From assembly GCA_903833215.1 (NCBI GenBank), contig CAILEM010000078.1, positions 31,995-95,994 on the forward strand: DNA of 64,000 bases. Reading direction: 5' to 3'. Shown here one piece after another: positions 32,233-40,595 of this stretch. The position numbers and the translations under genes are program-made. The stretch is from an uncultured Armatimonadota bacterium. GTDB taxonomy: Bacteria > Armatimonadota > Fimbriimonadia > Fimbriimonadales > Fimbriimonadaceae. The notes beneath the pieces were generated by a model. It had not been told where the DNA came from and made no database searches. It saw nothing but the letters and a program-made list of their open reading frames with translations. Within the stretch, counting starts at the first letter, position 1. Each line of letters opens with the position of its first letter.

Positions 32233-33254
32233 GTGAGCTTGCCAACATACTGGGCGGCACGCTTGAAGGTCCCACCGAGACAAGAATTTGTAGACCAATT
32301 CCCGCAGGGTTAGCCGATCCCGAAGGGCTCACATTCGCCGAGTCACCTGAATTCCTGACAAAGGTTCTTGATTCAGGTGTAGGAGCTGTGCTCGTCCCAA
32401 AAGGATCAGGAGCGTTGGGCATTCCAAGTATTGAGGTGGATCGACCACGTGCCGCCTTTGGGCATTTCTTGGCACTCTGCCATCGGCCACTTCCCATCGA
32501 CGCGGGAATCCATCCAACTGCCGTGATCAGCCCCGAGGCGGAAATTGAGCCGGGAGTAAGTATCGGAGCGTATGTGGTTGTCGAGCGCTTAGCCAAAATA
32601 GGAAAGGGAACGCGAATCTATCCTTTCGCTTACATCGGCGAAGGTTGTTCTCTGGGTGAGAAAGTTTGTGTGTTTCCGCACGCGGTTCTGTACCAAGATG
32701 TTGCCATCGGCGATCGTAGCATCGTGCATGCAGGTGCGGTTATCGGAGCAGATGGCTTTGGATTTGGTTGGGATAGCCCGAGCCGCACACGACGCGTGAA
32801 AGTGCCTCAGGTTGGGAGAGTTACTATCGGTTCGGATGTCGAGGTCGGAGCCCTTACTGCCATCGATCGAGCAACCGCCGGCGAAACCTTGATCGAGCAG
32901 GGCGTTAAGCTCGATAACCTCGTTCAGATTGGTCACAACAGCGTTATTGGCGAGCACTCCGTCATTGCCGGTCAAACCGCGGTGGGGGGCAGTTCCAAGG
33001 TCGGACGCCGAAACGAGATCGGCGGTCAAGTCGCCATCACCGATCATGTCGAAGTTGGCGACGACGTGTACCTTGCCGGTCGAACGGGTGTCACCAAGGA
33101 CCTGTTCGAGCCAGGGGTTTATTGGGGCGTTCCCGCGAAACCAATCATCACCGCAAAGCGAATCTCGAATCTCACTATGAAACTCCCGGAAATGAACAAG
33201 AGAATCAAAGAATTGGAAGCCCGGCTTGCTGAGCTGGAGCAACGAACGAAATGA
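32202..33254 (+). CDS. lpxD: UDP-3-O-acylglucosamine N-acyltransferase LpxD
   Basis: This 350-residue enzyme adds the second acyl chain in lipid A synthesis. The N-terminal uridine-binding domain (about 1-105: TLGELANILGGTLEGPTETRICRPI, GLTFAESPEF) is followed by a left-handed parallel beta-helix of hexapeptide repeats (IHPTAVISPEAEIEPGVSIG...). The catalytic His is in LVQIGHNSVIG. A C-terminal helix (NKRIKELEARLAELEQ) completes it. It starts inside the lipoprotein gene and overlaps lpxC as ATGA. Together with lpxC it shows that this lineage makes lipid A. Confidence 0.96.
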   Translation: METTTRSWTLGELANILGGTLEGPTETRICRPIPAGLADPEGLTFAESPEFLTKVLDSGVGAVLVPKGSGALGIPSIEVDRPRAAFGHFLALCHRPLPIDAGIHPTAVISPEAEIEPGVSIGAYVVVERLAKIGKGTRIYPFAYIGEGCSLGEKVCVFPHAVLYQDVAIGDRSIVHAGAVIGADGFGFGWDSPSRTRRVKVPQVGRVTIGSDVEVGALTAIDRATAGETLIEQGVKLDNLVQIGHNSVIGEHSVIAGQTAVGGSSKVGRRNEIGGQVAITDHVEVGDDVYLAGRTGVTKDLFEPGVYWGVPAKPIITAKRISNLTMKLPEMNKRIKELEARLAELEQRTK

Positions 33255-34051
33255 CCCTTTCTAGAAAGACTGTCTCAAAACCAATCCACTTCGAAGGTTT
33301 GGGCTTGCACACCGGGGTACCGGTGAAAATGACCGTTCATCCTTCTTCCGACGGCATCTCATTTCGATTGGGAGCCGACCGAGTGATTGCTGCGCCTGAG
33401 AACGTGACCGATACCACGCGAAGCACCAAGCTTGGACAGATCGGAACAATCGAACACCTCATGAGTGCCTTTGCCGGCCTTGAGGTCACCGATGCCGAGA
33501 TTGAACTAACGGCGCCCGAGGTACCAGGAATGGATGGTAGTTCCTGGCCATTTGTTGAGGCGCTGCTCGCGGTGGGTCTCGAGGATTGTGGTCATGCTGA
33601 GATTCCGCAACTGTATCGTCGGGTGTTCATTAAGGAAGGGGATACCGAGATCGCGGTTGCCAAGGGCACGGGGCATTGGCGCTACGTTTACAACACAGGC
33701 ACCCGTTGGCCGGGAAATCAGCCCTACGAAGCTCTATCCGTGGTTGATTCCTACGCACAAGAGATTTCCAAGGCGAGAACCTTTGCCTTCGCCGAGGAGA
33801 TTCCGATGATTATCCAGCTTGGATTGGGCAAAGGACTCGACGAAGCATCCGCCCTAATACTGGGCATTGAGGGCTATAAAAACGACGCACGATTTGAGGA
33901 CGAGCCGGCACGACACAAATTATTGGACCTCATCGGTGACCTTTATCTTGCCGGTGTGCCCATCAAGTTGCTGAACGTCGTTTCGGAGCGTAGCGGACAC
34001 ACGGCAAATATCAAGGCCGCCGCCATGCTCAAGCAAGCCACCGAGGCCTAG
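33251..34051 (+). CDS. lpxC: UDP-3-O-acyl-N-acetylglucosamine deacetylase LpxC
   Basis: This 266-residue zinc deacetylase catalyses the committed step of lipid A synthesis. The zinc ligands are visible: His in TIEHLMSAFAGLEV, and His and Asp in ARHKLLDLIGDLYL. The catalytic Glu-His elements are in EHLMSA and ERSGHTANI, and GMDGSSWPFVEAL is present. It is shorter than E. coli LpxC (305), mainly at the C-terminus. Its start overlaps lpxD by 4 nt. It is not fused to FabZ, unlike some phyla. It is the last gene of the outer-membrane cluster on this strand. Confidence 0.96.
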   Translation: MTLSRKTVSKPIHFEGLGLHTGVPVKMTVHPSSDGISFRLGADRVIAAPENVTDTTRSTKLGQIGTIEHLMSAFAGLEVTDAEIELTAPEVPGMDGSSWPFVEALLAVGLEDCGHAEIPQLYRRVFIKEGDTEIAVAKGTGHWRYVYNTGTRWPGNQPYEALSVVDSYAQEISKARTFAFAEEIPMIIQLGLGKGLDEASALILGIEGYKNDARFEDEPARHKLLDLIGDLYLAGVPIKLLNVVSERSGHTANIKAAAMLKQATEA

Positions 34052-34308
34052 AGGACAAGGAGCACAGTAAACGGGCCAAACTCACCGGGCATCAGGTGGG
34101 GGCTGGAGGCAGAGACATACGTGAATTCCTTACTGGATCGAGTCGCTCGACCGAGTAGCTGACCCATGTCGGTGAGAGCTGATTTGCTCGTTGGGCTCTC
34201 GGTCGTCCCTTGCATTACGATCAGATACCGTATCGACATGCTGTTGTCGTGCCAAAAGCAGTCTGCTTGGCCGTCATCAGCTCGTTCGATCGCTCGTGCA
34301 ATTTTCAT
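34048..34308 (-). CDS. Hypothetical small protein
   Basis: An 86-residue open frame, convergent with lpxC and overlapping its stop by 4 nt. The composition is protein-like (MSIRYLIVMQGTTESPTSKSALTDMGQLLGR) but there is no Shine-Dalgarno, -10 box or recognisable domain. It could be a chance frame. The remaining DNA to 34552 holds nothing else I can support, apart from an imperfect direct repeat TCTTCCGATCATTTTCCGATC at about 34448. Confidence 0.3.
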   Translation of the reverse strand: MKIARAIERADDGQADCFWHDNSMSIRYLIVMQGTTESPTSKSALTDMGQLLGRATRSSKEFTYVSASSPHLMPGEFGPFTVLLVL

Positions 34309-34552
34309 GGCAAATATCTCAAAGAACTAAAAAACCGGGGCCGAGGGGATGGTGCTTTTGGGGGTGCAAACTCGGCGCCCGGTGAGAGTTACGACTAATC
34401 AGGATTACAATCATGTTGTATCCCGCTTTGAACGAAGCCACAAGATCATCTTCCGATCATTTTCCGATCAAATGAAAGGACAGACAAAAAGCCTGACGGT
34501 TAGTTGGCCGAAAATATTCCCAACGGACCGCGGAGCCAGTATTGGACCTAAC

Positions 34553-36634
34553 CTAGAGCCCTGTCTCTTGCTGCCAAAGTAGGTCGGCGATCCGTCTTGT
34601 GCCTGCCTTTATATGCCTTCGGATCGTTGCGATTGAGACATCAATCTTTTCTGCAGCCGCTTCTTGCGACTTCATGGGGCGCAGATAGCACGTCACAAGA
34701 GCGAGATAGAGCTTCTCATCCTTTGAATTGGAATTAAGCGTCTCGGCGGCTTCGGTAAGGATGCGGCGTAGCGTGGTAACCCGTTCCTTGCTGTCCGCAT
34801 CTTCTGAAAGCTGATCGACCACAAACCTAGAGCGGGTAAGGGGGTTTTTGGCGAGCCTAGCGGGATTGGTGAAAGACTTAAGGGCATCAAGAACACTTTC
34901 CTCAAATCCTTCTCTCGACAAAACAACGAGATCCCCCATAACCCGTGGTTTCTCAACCGCAGCTTTGATGGGTACCTCTCGCTCGCTCAATAGCGCCAGC
35001 CATGGCTTAGGTGGCATTACACGCCAATCATTGGTATAGACGCCATAGTTCCTGCCGGCAACCTGGAATGAAAGGCTATCCACAAGCGGATGCATCGCAT
35101 ATTCGAACATCGGAGCCCAGAAAGCTGGGTCATGGCACGGCAGGAATGTGAACGCCAAATTACTCTCAGTGACATAGTGCTGAACGACATTCAAAAAGAT
35201 CATGCTTTGAACGAGGCTCACGGATTGATATTCATCGTCTGCCATCCAGAACCGGAAATGAGTAGCACGCTCTCCAACTCGTAGTGGAGCCGTGTTTTCG
35301 ATGTACTTCGTCGCAATACGGGTCGCCGGATCAGAATTGGCTGCTTCTCCAGCGGCTTCAAGGTGGAGGATTACCAACAGTCCACATAGGCGCGATGGAT
35401 TACTCGTATCCCTCATTACCGAGAAGGCTTCCGGCTGGTTTTTGAACCAAAGTTCGGCCAATTCCCTCGATTCAGCTCCTTCATGCTTCTCTACCATTCT
35501 CAATATCTCAGGAAGGTCTCCAGGGCGTGCCATATCGGCGAAGGCTGCCGCATGGGTGTGCCATTGGAAGAACGGCGCCATCACAGGGTTGTCGCGGTGC
35601 AGATAGATGTAGTCGAAGAGGATCAACTGCTGAGCCGGACCCGAGGCACGATCCAGCCTGTCTGAGTAATATGCCCGGGCTCGATGGTGGAGTTCGGAAT
35701 ATCTGTCCGGATTTCGCCACCTGAGCTCAATCGAAATCGCTTCCCGTGCAAGATCGTGAGGCATTAAGCCGAAAGGTGTCATCTCCATAAAGGACAGCGA
35801 CTTCAGCCATCCGAACAGCTCAGACGCACGATTGGCGTCGATGACCTCGGCGATCAGCGACTCGGTAGTCATTCGAATGAGTGAACAGAGTTCGAGAACG
35901 TCACGGAACAATGGATCAATGACGCCTTCGACAAATCGATCTAGAAGAACGCTGATGATATCGATGGATGGGTCCGGTCCGAGCCCAAGCGTGCCGGTTT
36001 GCGCGTAATTCTCAGCCACCAAGGTAAGGGCGAGTGGATATCCATGGGTCATCCCCAGAATTTGCTGGTGAACCGCAGAGGGCACGGTTTGCCCGTCCAG
36101 GAATTTGCGTGAATCGGCGTCGCTCAGATTTCGCAGCGGTGTCACACGGCAGAGCTTTTGCCAAACATCGGTCCTCCAAAGCGAACCTGGCCGCTTGCGT
36201 CCAAGCAGCACCACAAGAACGTTTTCTGGCAATTGAGGCAGGAAGGTGTCGCGAATCCAACCATCTAGCGAATCAATTGCTTCATATGTATCGATAAAGA
36301 GCACGCCTTTTCCATCGGATACGAGTGATTCGAATGCCGATTGAGGGGCACTGGTTCCGGTAGCCAAGCACAGTGCACCCACGAAAAAGTCGGGATTTGG
36401 CTGAAGATATCGACCGTCAAGCGTCGTGGACTTGATCCCTTCATGGACGCAAATCTCCTCCATTTGCCGGAGCAGTGTCGTCTTGCCGACTCCTCCAGGG
36501 CCGTAAATCGCCCACGTAACGATGGGTATTGACGCGCTTGTAATGACGGTCTTGAAGAACGCCTTCTCCTCAACGCGACCAACAAACTGACGATTGCGCT
36601 CTGCGTGAATTCGATCTGATAGCTTTCCTGGCAA
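34553..36634 (-). CDS. STAND ATPase with C-terminal helix-turn-helix (LuxR-like regulator)
   Basis: This 693-residue protein is a probable transcription regulator. The N-terminal NTPase has NRQFVGRVEEKAFF, Walker A YGPGGVGKTTLL (about residue 45), Walker B VLFIDTYEAID, sensor VVLLGRKRPG and MTHGYPLALTL. A helical middle part without an obvious repeat register follows. The C-terminal ~60 residues form an HTH: LVTCYLRPMKSQEAAAEKIDVSIATIRRHIKAGTRRI read in two parts, like sigma-70 region 4/LuxR domains. The start is a TTG at 36634 with AAGGAG 8 nt upstream. It is divergent from the tetR–efflux operon with about 120 bp between them, so it could regulate it. The input signal is unknown. Confidence 0.8.
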   Translation of the reverse strand: MPGKLSDRIHAERNRQFVGRVEEKAFFKTVITSASIPIVTWAIYGPGGVGKTTLLRQMEEICVHEGIKSTTLDGRYLQPNPDFFVGALCLATGTSAPQSAFESLVSDGKGVLFIDTYEAIDSLDGWIRDTFLPQLPENVLVVLLGRKRPGSLWRTDVWQKLCRVTPLRNLSDADSRKFLDGQTVPSAVHQQILGMTHGYPLALTLVAENYAQTGTLGLGPDPSIDIISVLLDRFVEGVIDPLFRDVLELCSLIRMTTESLIAEVIDANRASELFGWLKSLSFMEMTPFGLMPHDLAREAISIELRWRNPDRYSELHHRARAYYSDRLDRASGPAQQLILFDYIYLHRDNPVMAPFFQWHTHAAAFADMARPGDLPEILRMVEKHEGAESRELAELWFKNQPEAFSVMRDTSNPSRLCGLLVILHLEAAGEAANSDPATRIATKYIENTAPLRVGERATHFRFWMADDEYQSVSLVQSMIFLNVVQHYVTESNLAFTFLPCHDPAFWAPMFEYAMHPLVDSLSFQVAGRNYGVYTNDWRVMPPKPWLALLSEREVPIKAAVEKPRVMGDLVVLSREGFEESVLDALKSFTNPARLAKNPLTRSRFVVDQLSEDADSKERVTTLRRILTEAAETLNSNSKDEKLYLALVTCYLRPMKSQEAAAEKIDVSIATIRRHIKAGTRRIADLLWQQETGL

Positions 36635-36754
36635 CTGGTTCGCTCCTTATGGCGAGTTTACGACGATTGCAGTGAGATCGGTAGCAAGCCCGTTCCTTAG
36701 GCAGCTTTAAGATTTGGAACGATCATTCTATAAGTGTGCTATATTCCGAGCCTA

Positions 36755-37333
36755 ATGGGTCGACCGAGACAATTTGACCGAGAAGAGGTGCTCAACGCCG
36801 CCACCAAGGTGTTTATTGAGTTTGGCTATGAGGCCACCTCGATTCAGCACTTGGTCGATGCGATGGGTATCAATCGCGCAAGCATCTACGACACTTTCAA
36901 AGACAAAGAAACCCTCTTTCTAGAAGTGCTTGACCGCTATGACGATTGGGCCTATGCGGAATTGGCAAAATGCCTTGAAGATCATCCTTCAAAAGTTGAG
37001 GGGTTGAAGGCTTGGTTTTACAGAGTCGTTGAACAGGGCTCGAATCGCCGACATCCGGGCTGCCTCATGGTCAATTCGACCGTGGAGCGAGCATTGAGAG
37101 ATGAAGACTGTGCCGCTCGAGCCGCTCGCAATTTTCGAAGGAGCGAACAGGCCTATTTCGACGCTGTAGTCGAGGCACAACGCCAAGGTGAGATCGCCGC
37201 AGACAGAGACCCACGTGCCCTCGCCCGGTTCCTCGCTGGAACCATTCGGGGCATTCGCGTCTCTGCGAAAGCTACGGGAGATTACCAAACGCTCAAGGAC
37301 ATCGCCGACATTGCACTCAGCAACCTTCGCTAA
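36755..37333 (+). CDS. TetR-family repressor of the efflux operon
   Basis: This is a 192-residue TetR regulator. The N-terminal HTH is typical: RPRQFDREEVLNAATKVFIEFGYEATSIQHLVDAMGINRASIYDTFKDKETLF, read across two segments. The C-terminal ligand-binding helices resemble the TetR_C group with HPGCLMVNST. The ATG at 36755 begins the conserved GRPRQF; the upstream in-frame start at 36734 would lie over the promoter. A TATATT (36740-36745) lies 9 nt before it, within symmetrical TATA arms (TATAAGTGTGCTATA) that could be an operator. The pump gene follows 46 nt later on the same strand, so it probably autoregulates the whole efflux operon. Confidence 0.9.
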   Translation: MGRPRQFDREEVLNAATKVFIEFGYEATSIQHLVDAMGINRASIYDTFKDKETLFLEVLDRYDDWAYAELAKCLEDHPSKVEGLKAWFYRVVEQGSNRRHPGCLMVNSTVERALRDEDCAARAARNFRRSEQAYFDAVVEAQRQGEIAADRDPRALARFLAGTIRGIRVSAKATGDYQTLKDIADIALSNLR

Positions 37334-37379
37334 CACCATGCTCGTTCACAACAGCCTTCTGGCTAGGAGTTCTCCGTAA

Positions 37380-40300
37380 ATGTGGATCGTCAAACTTGCC
37401 TTAAGACGCCAGTACACATTCATCGTGATGGCCCTGCTCATTCTCGTCATGGGAATGTTCACCATCGCCCGCACACCCACCGACGTTTTCCCTTCCATCA
37501 ACATTCCCGTCGTCACGGTCATCTGGTCTTACAACGGCTTCTCCCCAAACGACATGGAGAAGCGGATCTGTACGATCAGCGAGCGTGCGGCGACGACCAC
37601 CGTCTCTGATATCGAACATATCGAATCACAGTCGATGCCTGGCATCAGCGTGATCAAGTTCTATTTCCAGCCGACAGCAAAGGTGGAGCTTGGCGTTGCC
37701 CAGCTCACATCGATCATGCAAACCCTGTTGAGGGCGTTTCCTCTCGGTACGACTCCACCGTTGATCATCCAGTCGAGTGCCTCCAGCGTCCCGATCCTGC
37801 AAATGGGCCTGGGCGGAAAGGGAATGTCGGAAACCCAGTTGTACGATGCTGGTACCAATTTTGTTCGAACTCAGCTTGCGACGATTCAAGGCGCAGCGAT
37901 TGCGACTCCCTATGGTGGAAAGCCGCGTCAAATCATGGTCGACTTGGATATCCCCGCCCTTCAAGCGAAGGGGCTGGTCCCGTTGGATGTCAACAATGCC
38001 ATCACGCTCCAAAACTTGATCCTTCCCGGCGGAACCCAGAAGATTGGACCACGAGAGTACAACGTGTTTCTCAACGGCAGTCCCAACGCCATCGAAGGGC
38101 TCAATAACCTGCCGATCAAGGCCGTCAATGGGTCGATGGTTTTCATTCGGGACGTGGCGCATGTCCACGACGGCTTTGCCGTCCAGAACAACATCGTCCG
38201 AACGAACGGTGTTCGATCCAGCCTCCTTACCGTCCTGAAGAGTGGAGATGCTTCGACGCTGAGCGTTGTCGATCGAGTGAAGAAGGCACTGCCAAAGATC
38301 TTGACAACCCTCCCGCCGAACATGACGGTGACGCCGTTGTTCGATCAGTCGATCTTCGTGCGTGCCTCGGTGCAAGGAGTCATTAAAGAAGCGGCGACGG
38401 CTGCGTGTCTGACGGCAGCGATGATTCTCGTGTTTCTCGGTAGCTGGCGAAGCACCCTCATCGTCGCGGTTTCGATTCCACTCGCCATTCTCACCTCGAT
38501 TGTTTGTCTCGGGTTCCTCGGGCAAACGATGAATACGATGACATTGGGAGGTTTAGCCCTTGCCGTCGGAATCCTTGTCGACGACGCGACGGTGACAATC
38601 GAGAACATCCATCTCAACATCAGCCAAGGAAAAAGCCTGACCAAGGCAATTTTGGATGGAGCCCAGCAAATTGCCGCGCCCACCTTTGTTGCGACGCTTT
38701 CCATCTGTATCGTTTTCGTTTCGGTTGTCTTCCTCACTGGGCCTGCCAAGTACCTGTTCACGCCATTGGCGATGGCAGTGGTCTTCGCGATGATGGCGTC
38801 GTACCTCCTCTCAAGAACGCTTGTTCCCGTCATGGTCAAGCTGATGCTGAACAAGGAGATCGATATGTATCAGGCGGACCAGGGCGCCCATGGAGCCCAT
38901 GCGAAGGATCCGTTCTATCGGTTCCATCGCAAGTTCAACGTTCTTTTTGATCGGTTCCGCGATGCTTATGTTCTTATCCTCAAGGGATGTCTGGCCCATC
39001 GCGGTCGAACGGTCGCGCTGTTTGGTGCTCTCTTCGCCTCCTCGATCTGTCTCATCCCCTTTGTGGGGCAAGACTTCTTTCCACAGGTCGATGCAGGACA
39101 GTTTCGCCTTCACGTCCGGGCTCCGGCCGGAACCCGCATCGAAGAGACCGCTCGCCTATTTGAGCAGGTTGAAGAAACCATCCGGCAGGCGATTCCGGCT
39201 AGAGAGCTGAACATGACGCTCGACAATATCGGCCTTCCCGTTGGTGGCATTAACCTCGCTTATAGCGATAGTGCGACCATCGGGTCAGCCGATGGTGAGA
39301 TCTTGGTTCAGCTAAAAGAAGAGCACGCCCCGACACCCGAATACATCGCAAAGCTACGAAAGATCTTTCGGCACAAGTTTCCCGAAATGACGTTCTTCTT
39401 CCAGCCGGCAGATATCGTCAACCAGATCCTCAACTACGGACTTCCCGCGCCGATCGACATCCAAGTCGTCGGTCGGTCGCCGCAGAACTACGGCGTCGCC
39501 GTCGCCATCGCCAACGACGTCAAGAAGATCCAGGGAGCCGTGGATGTCCACGTCCACCAGGTGTTGGATACCCCCTCTATCAATGTCAAGGTGGATCGAG
39601 AGCGAGCTCAAGAAGTCGGCTTGGCCGAACGCGACGTGGCAAACAACCTGCTCGTTTCGCTGAGCTCAAGCGGCCAAGCTTCACCAAACTTCTGGCTGGA
39701 CCCGAAGAACGGCGTGAGCTATCCGATCGCTGTGCAAACGCCACAGTACAAGATGGATTCATTGAGAGCGCTTCAGGATACGCCGGTGAATTCGAACACC
39801 GCCCCGACGCAATCGCAGCTACTCAGCAACCTTGCGACGATCGATCGCGGCAAGAGCACCCAGAACATCAACCACTACAACGTTCAGCCTGTTTTTGATG
39901 TTTATGCAAACGTTCAAGGGCGAGACTTGGGAGGCGTGGCACGCGAGATCAACAAGGTTCTCGCGAAGTACGAGAACCACCTGCCGAAGGGATCCACCTT
40001 GGCAGTGCGCGGCCAAGTCCAGAGCATGAACGAGTCGTTTGTCGGACTCGGAACGGGAATTGTGTTCGCAATCCTCCTCGTGTATCTGCTGCTGGTCGTC
40101 AACTTCCAGAGCTGGCTTGACCCATTTATCATCATCATGGCCCTTCCCGGGGCACTCAGTGGCATCTTGTGGACGCTGTTCGGCACCCATACGACCTTCA
40201 GCGTTCCATCGCTCATGGGAACGATCATGTGCATCGGCGTCGCCACCGCCAACAGCATCTTGATCGTCACCTTCGCCAATGACAAGAGGCTGGAAGGCGA

Positions 40301-40583
40301 GACCTCGATGGAGGCCGCCCTTGCCGCTGGCTTTACGCGCTTGCGCCCAGTCTTGATGACGGCCCTAGCCATGATCGTGGGAATGCTGCCTATGGCGCTC
40401 GGCTTGGGCGAAGGGGGCGAGCAAAACGCCCCTCTCGGCCGAGCCGTCATCGGTGGACTTGCCGTCGCGACCTTCACAACCCTGCTTTTCGTACCGGTGG
40501 TGTACAGCCGCCTGCGCAACAAACAACAAGCCCCGATGAACGAAGAGGACGTAAGGCTCCTTTCCGACGGCGCTTCCGCATAA
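37380..40583 (+). CDS. RND efflux transporter (AcrB/HAE1 family)
   Basis: This 1067-residue inner-membrane proton-driven pump subunit is full length. It has the N-terminal membrane helix (QYTFIVMALLILVMGMFTIA), a periplasmic porter/docking half, and TM4 with the proton-relay aspartate pair LALAVGILVDDATVTIENI. A second symmetric half ends in GRAVIGGLAVATFTTLLFVPVVYS. It exports amphiphilic compounds in the AcrAB-TolC manner. Order in this operon is regulator, pump, adaptor, outer-membrane channel, with short gaps. It is more like the MdtB/CzcA-distant 'efflux RND permease' group than AcrB itself. Substrates cannot be told. Confidence 0.95.
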   Translation: MWIVKLALRRQYTFIVMALLILVMGMFTIARTPTDVFPSINIPVVTVIWSYNGFSPNDMEKRICTISERAATTTVSDIEHIESQSMPGISVIKFYFQPTAKVELGVAQLTSIMQTLLRAFPLGTTPPLIIQSSASSVPILQMGLGGKGMSETQLYDAGTNFVRTQLATIQGAAIATPYGGKPRQIMVDLDIPALQAKGLVPLDVNNAITLQNLILPGGTQKIGPREYNVFLNGSPNAIEGLNNLPIKAVNGSMVFIRDVAHVHDGFAVQNNIVRTNGVRSSLLTVLKSGDASTLSVVDRVKKALPKILTTLPPNMTVTPLFDQSIFVRASVQGVIKEAATAACLTAAMILVFLGSWRSTLIVAVSIPLAILTSIVCLGFLGQTMNTMTLGGLALAVGILVDDATVTIENIHLNISQGKSLTKAILDGAQQIAAPTFVATLSICIVFVSVVFLTGPAKYLFTPLAMAVVFAMMASYLLSRTLVPVMVKLMLNKEIDMYQADQGAHGAHAKDPFYRFHRKFNVLFDRFRDAYVLILKGCLAHRGRTVALFGALFASSICLIPFVGQDFFPQVDAGQFRLHVRAPAGTRIEETARLFEQVEETIRQAIPARELNMTLDNIGLPVGGINLAYSDSATIGSADGEILVQLKEEHAPTPEYIAKLRKIFRHKFPEMTFFFQPADIVNQILNYGLPAPIDIQVVGRSPQNYGVAVAIANDVKKIQGAVDVHVHQVLDTPSINVKVDRERAQEVGLAERDVANNLLVSLSSSGQASPNFWLDPKNGVSYPIAVQTPQYKMDSLRALQDTPVNSNTAPTQSQLLSNLATIDRGKSTQNINHYNVQPVFDVYANVQGRDLGGVAREINKVLAKYENHLPKGSTLAVRGQVQSMNESFVGLGTGIVFAILLVYLLLVVNFQSWLDPFIIIMALPGALSGILWTLFGTHTTFSVPSLMGTIMCIGVATANSILIVTFANDKRLEGETSMEAALAAGFTRLRPVLMTALAMIVGMLPMALGLGEGGEQNAPLGRAVIGGLAVATFTTLLFVPVVYSRLRNKQQAPMNEEDVRLLSDGASA

Positions 40584-40595
40584 CGAGGAGAATGA

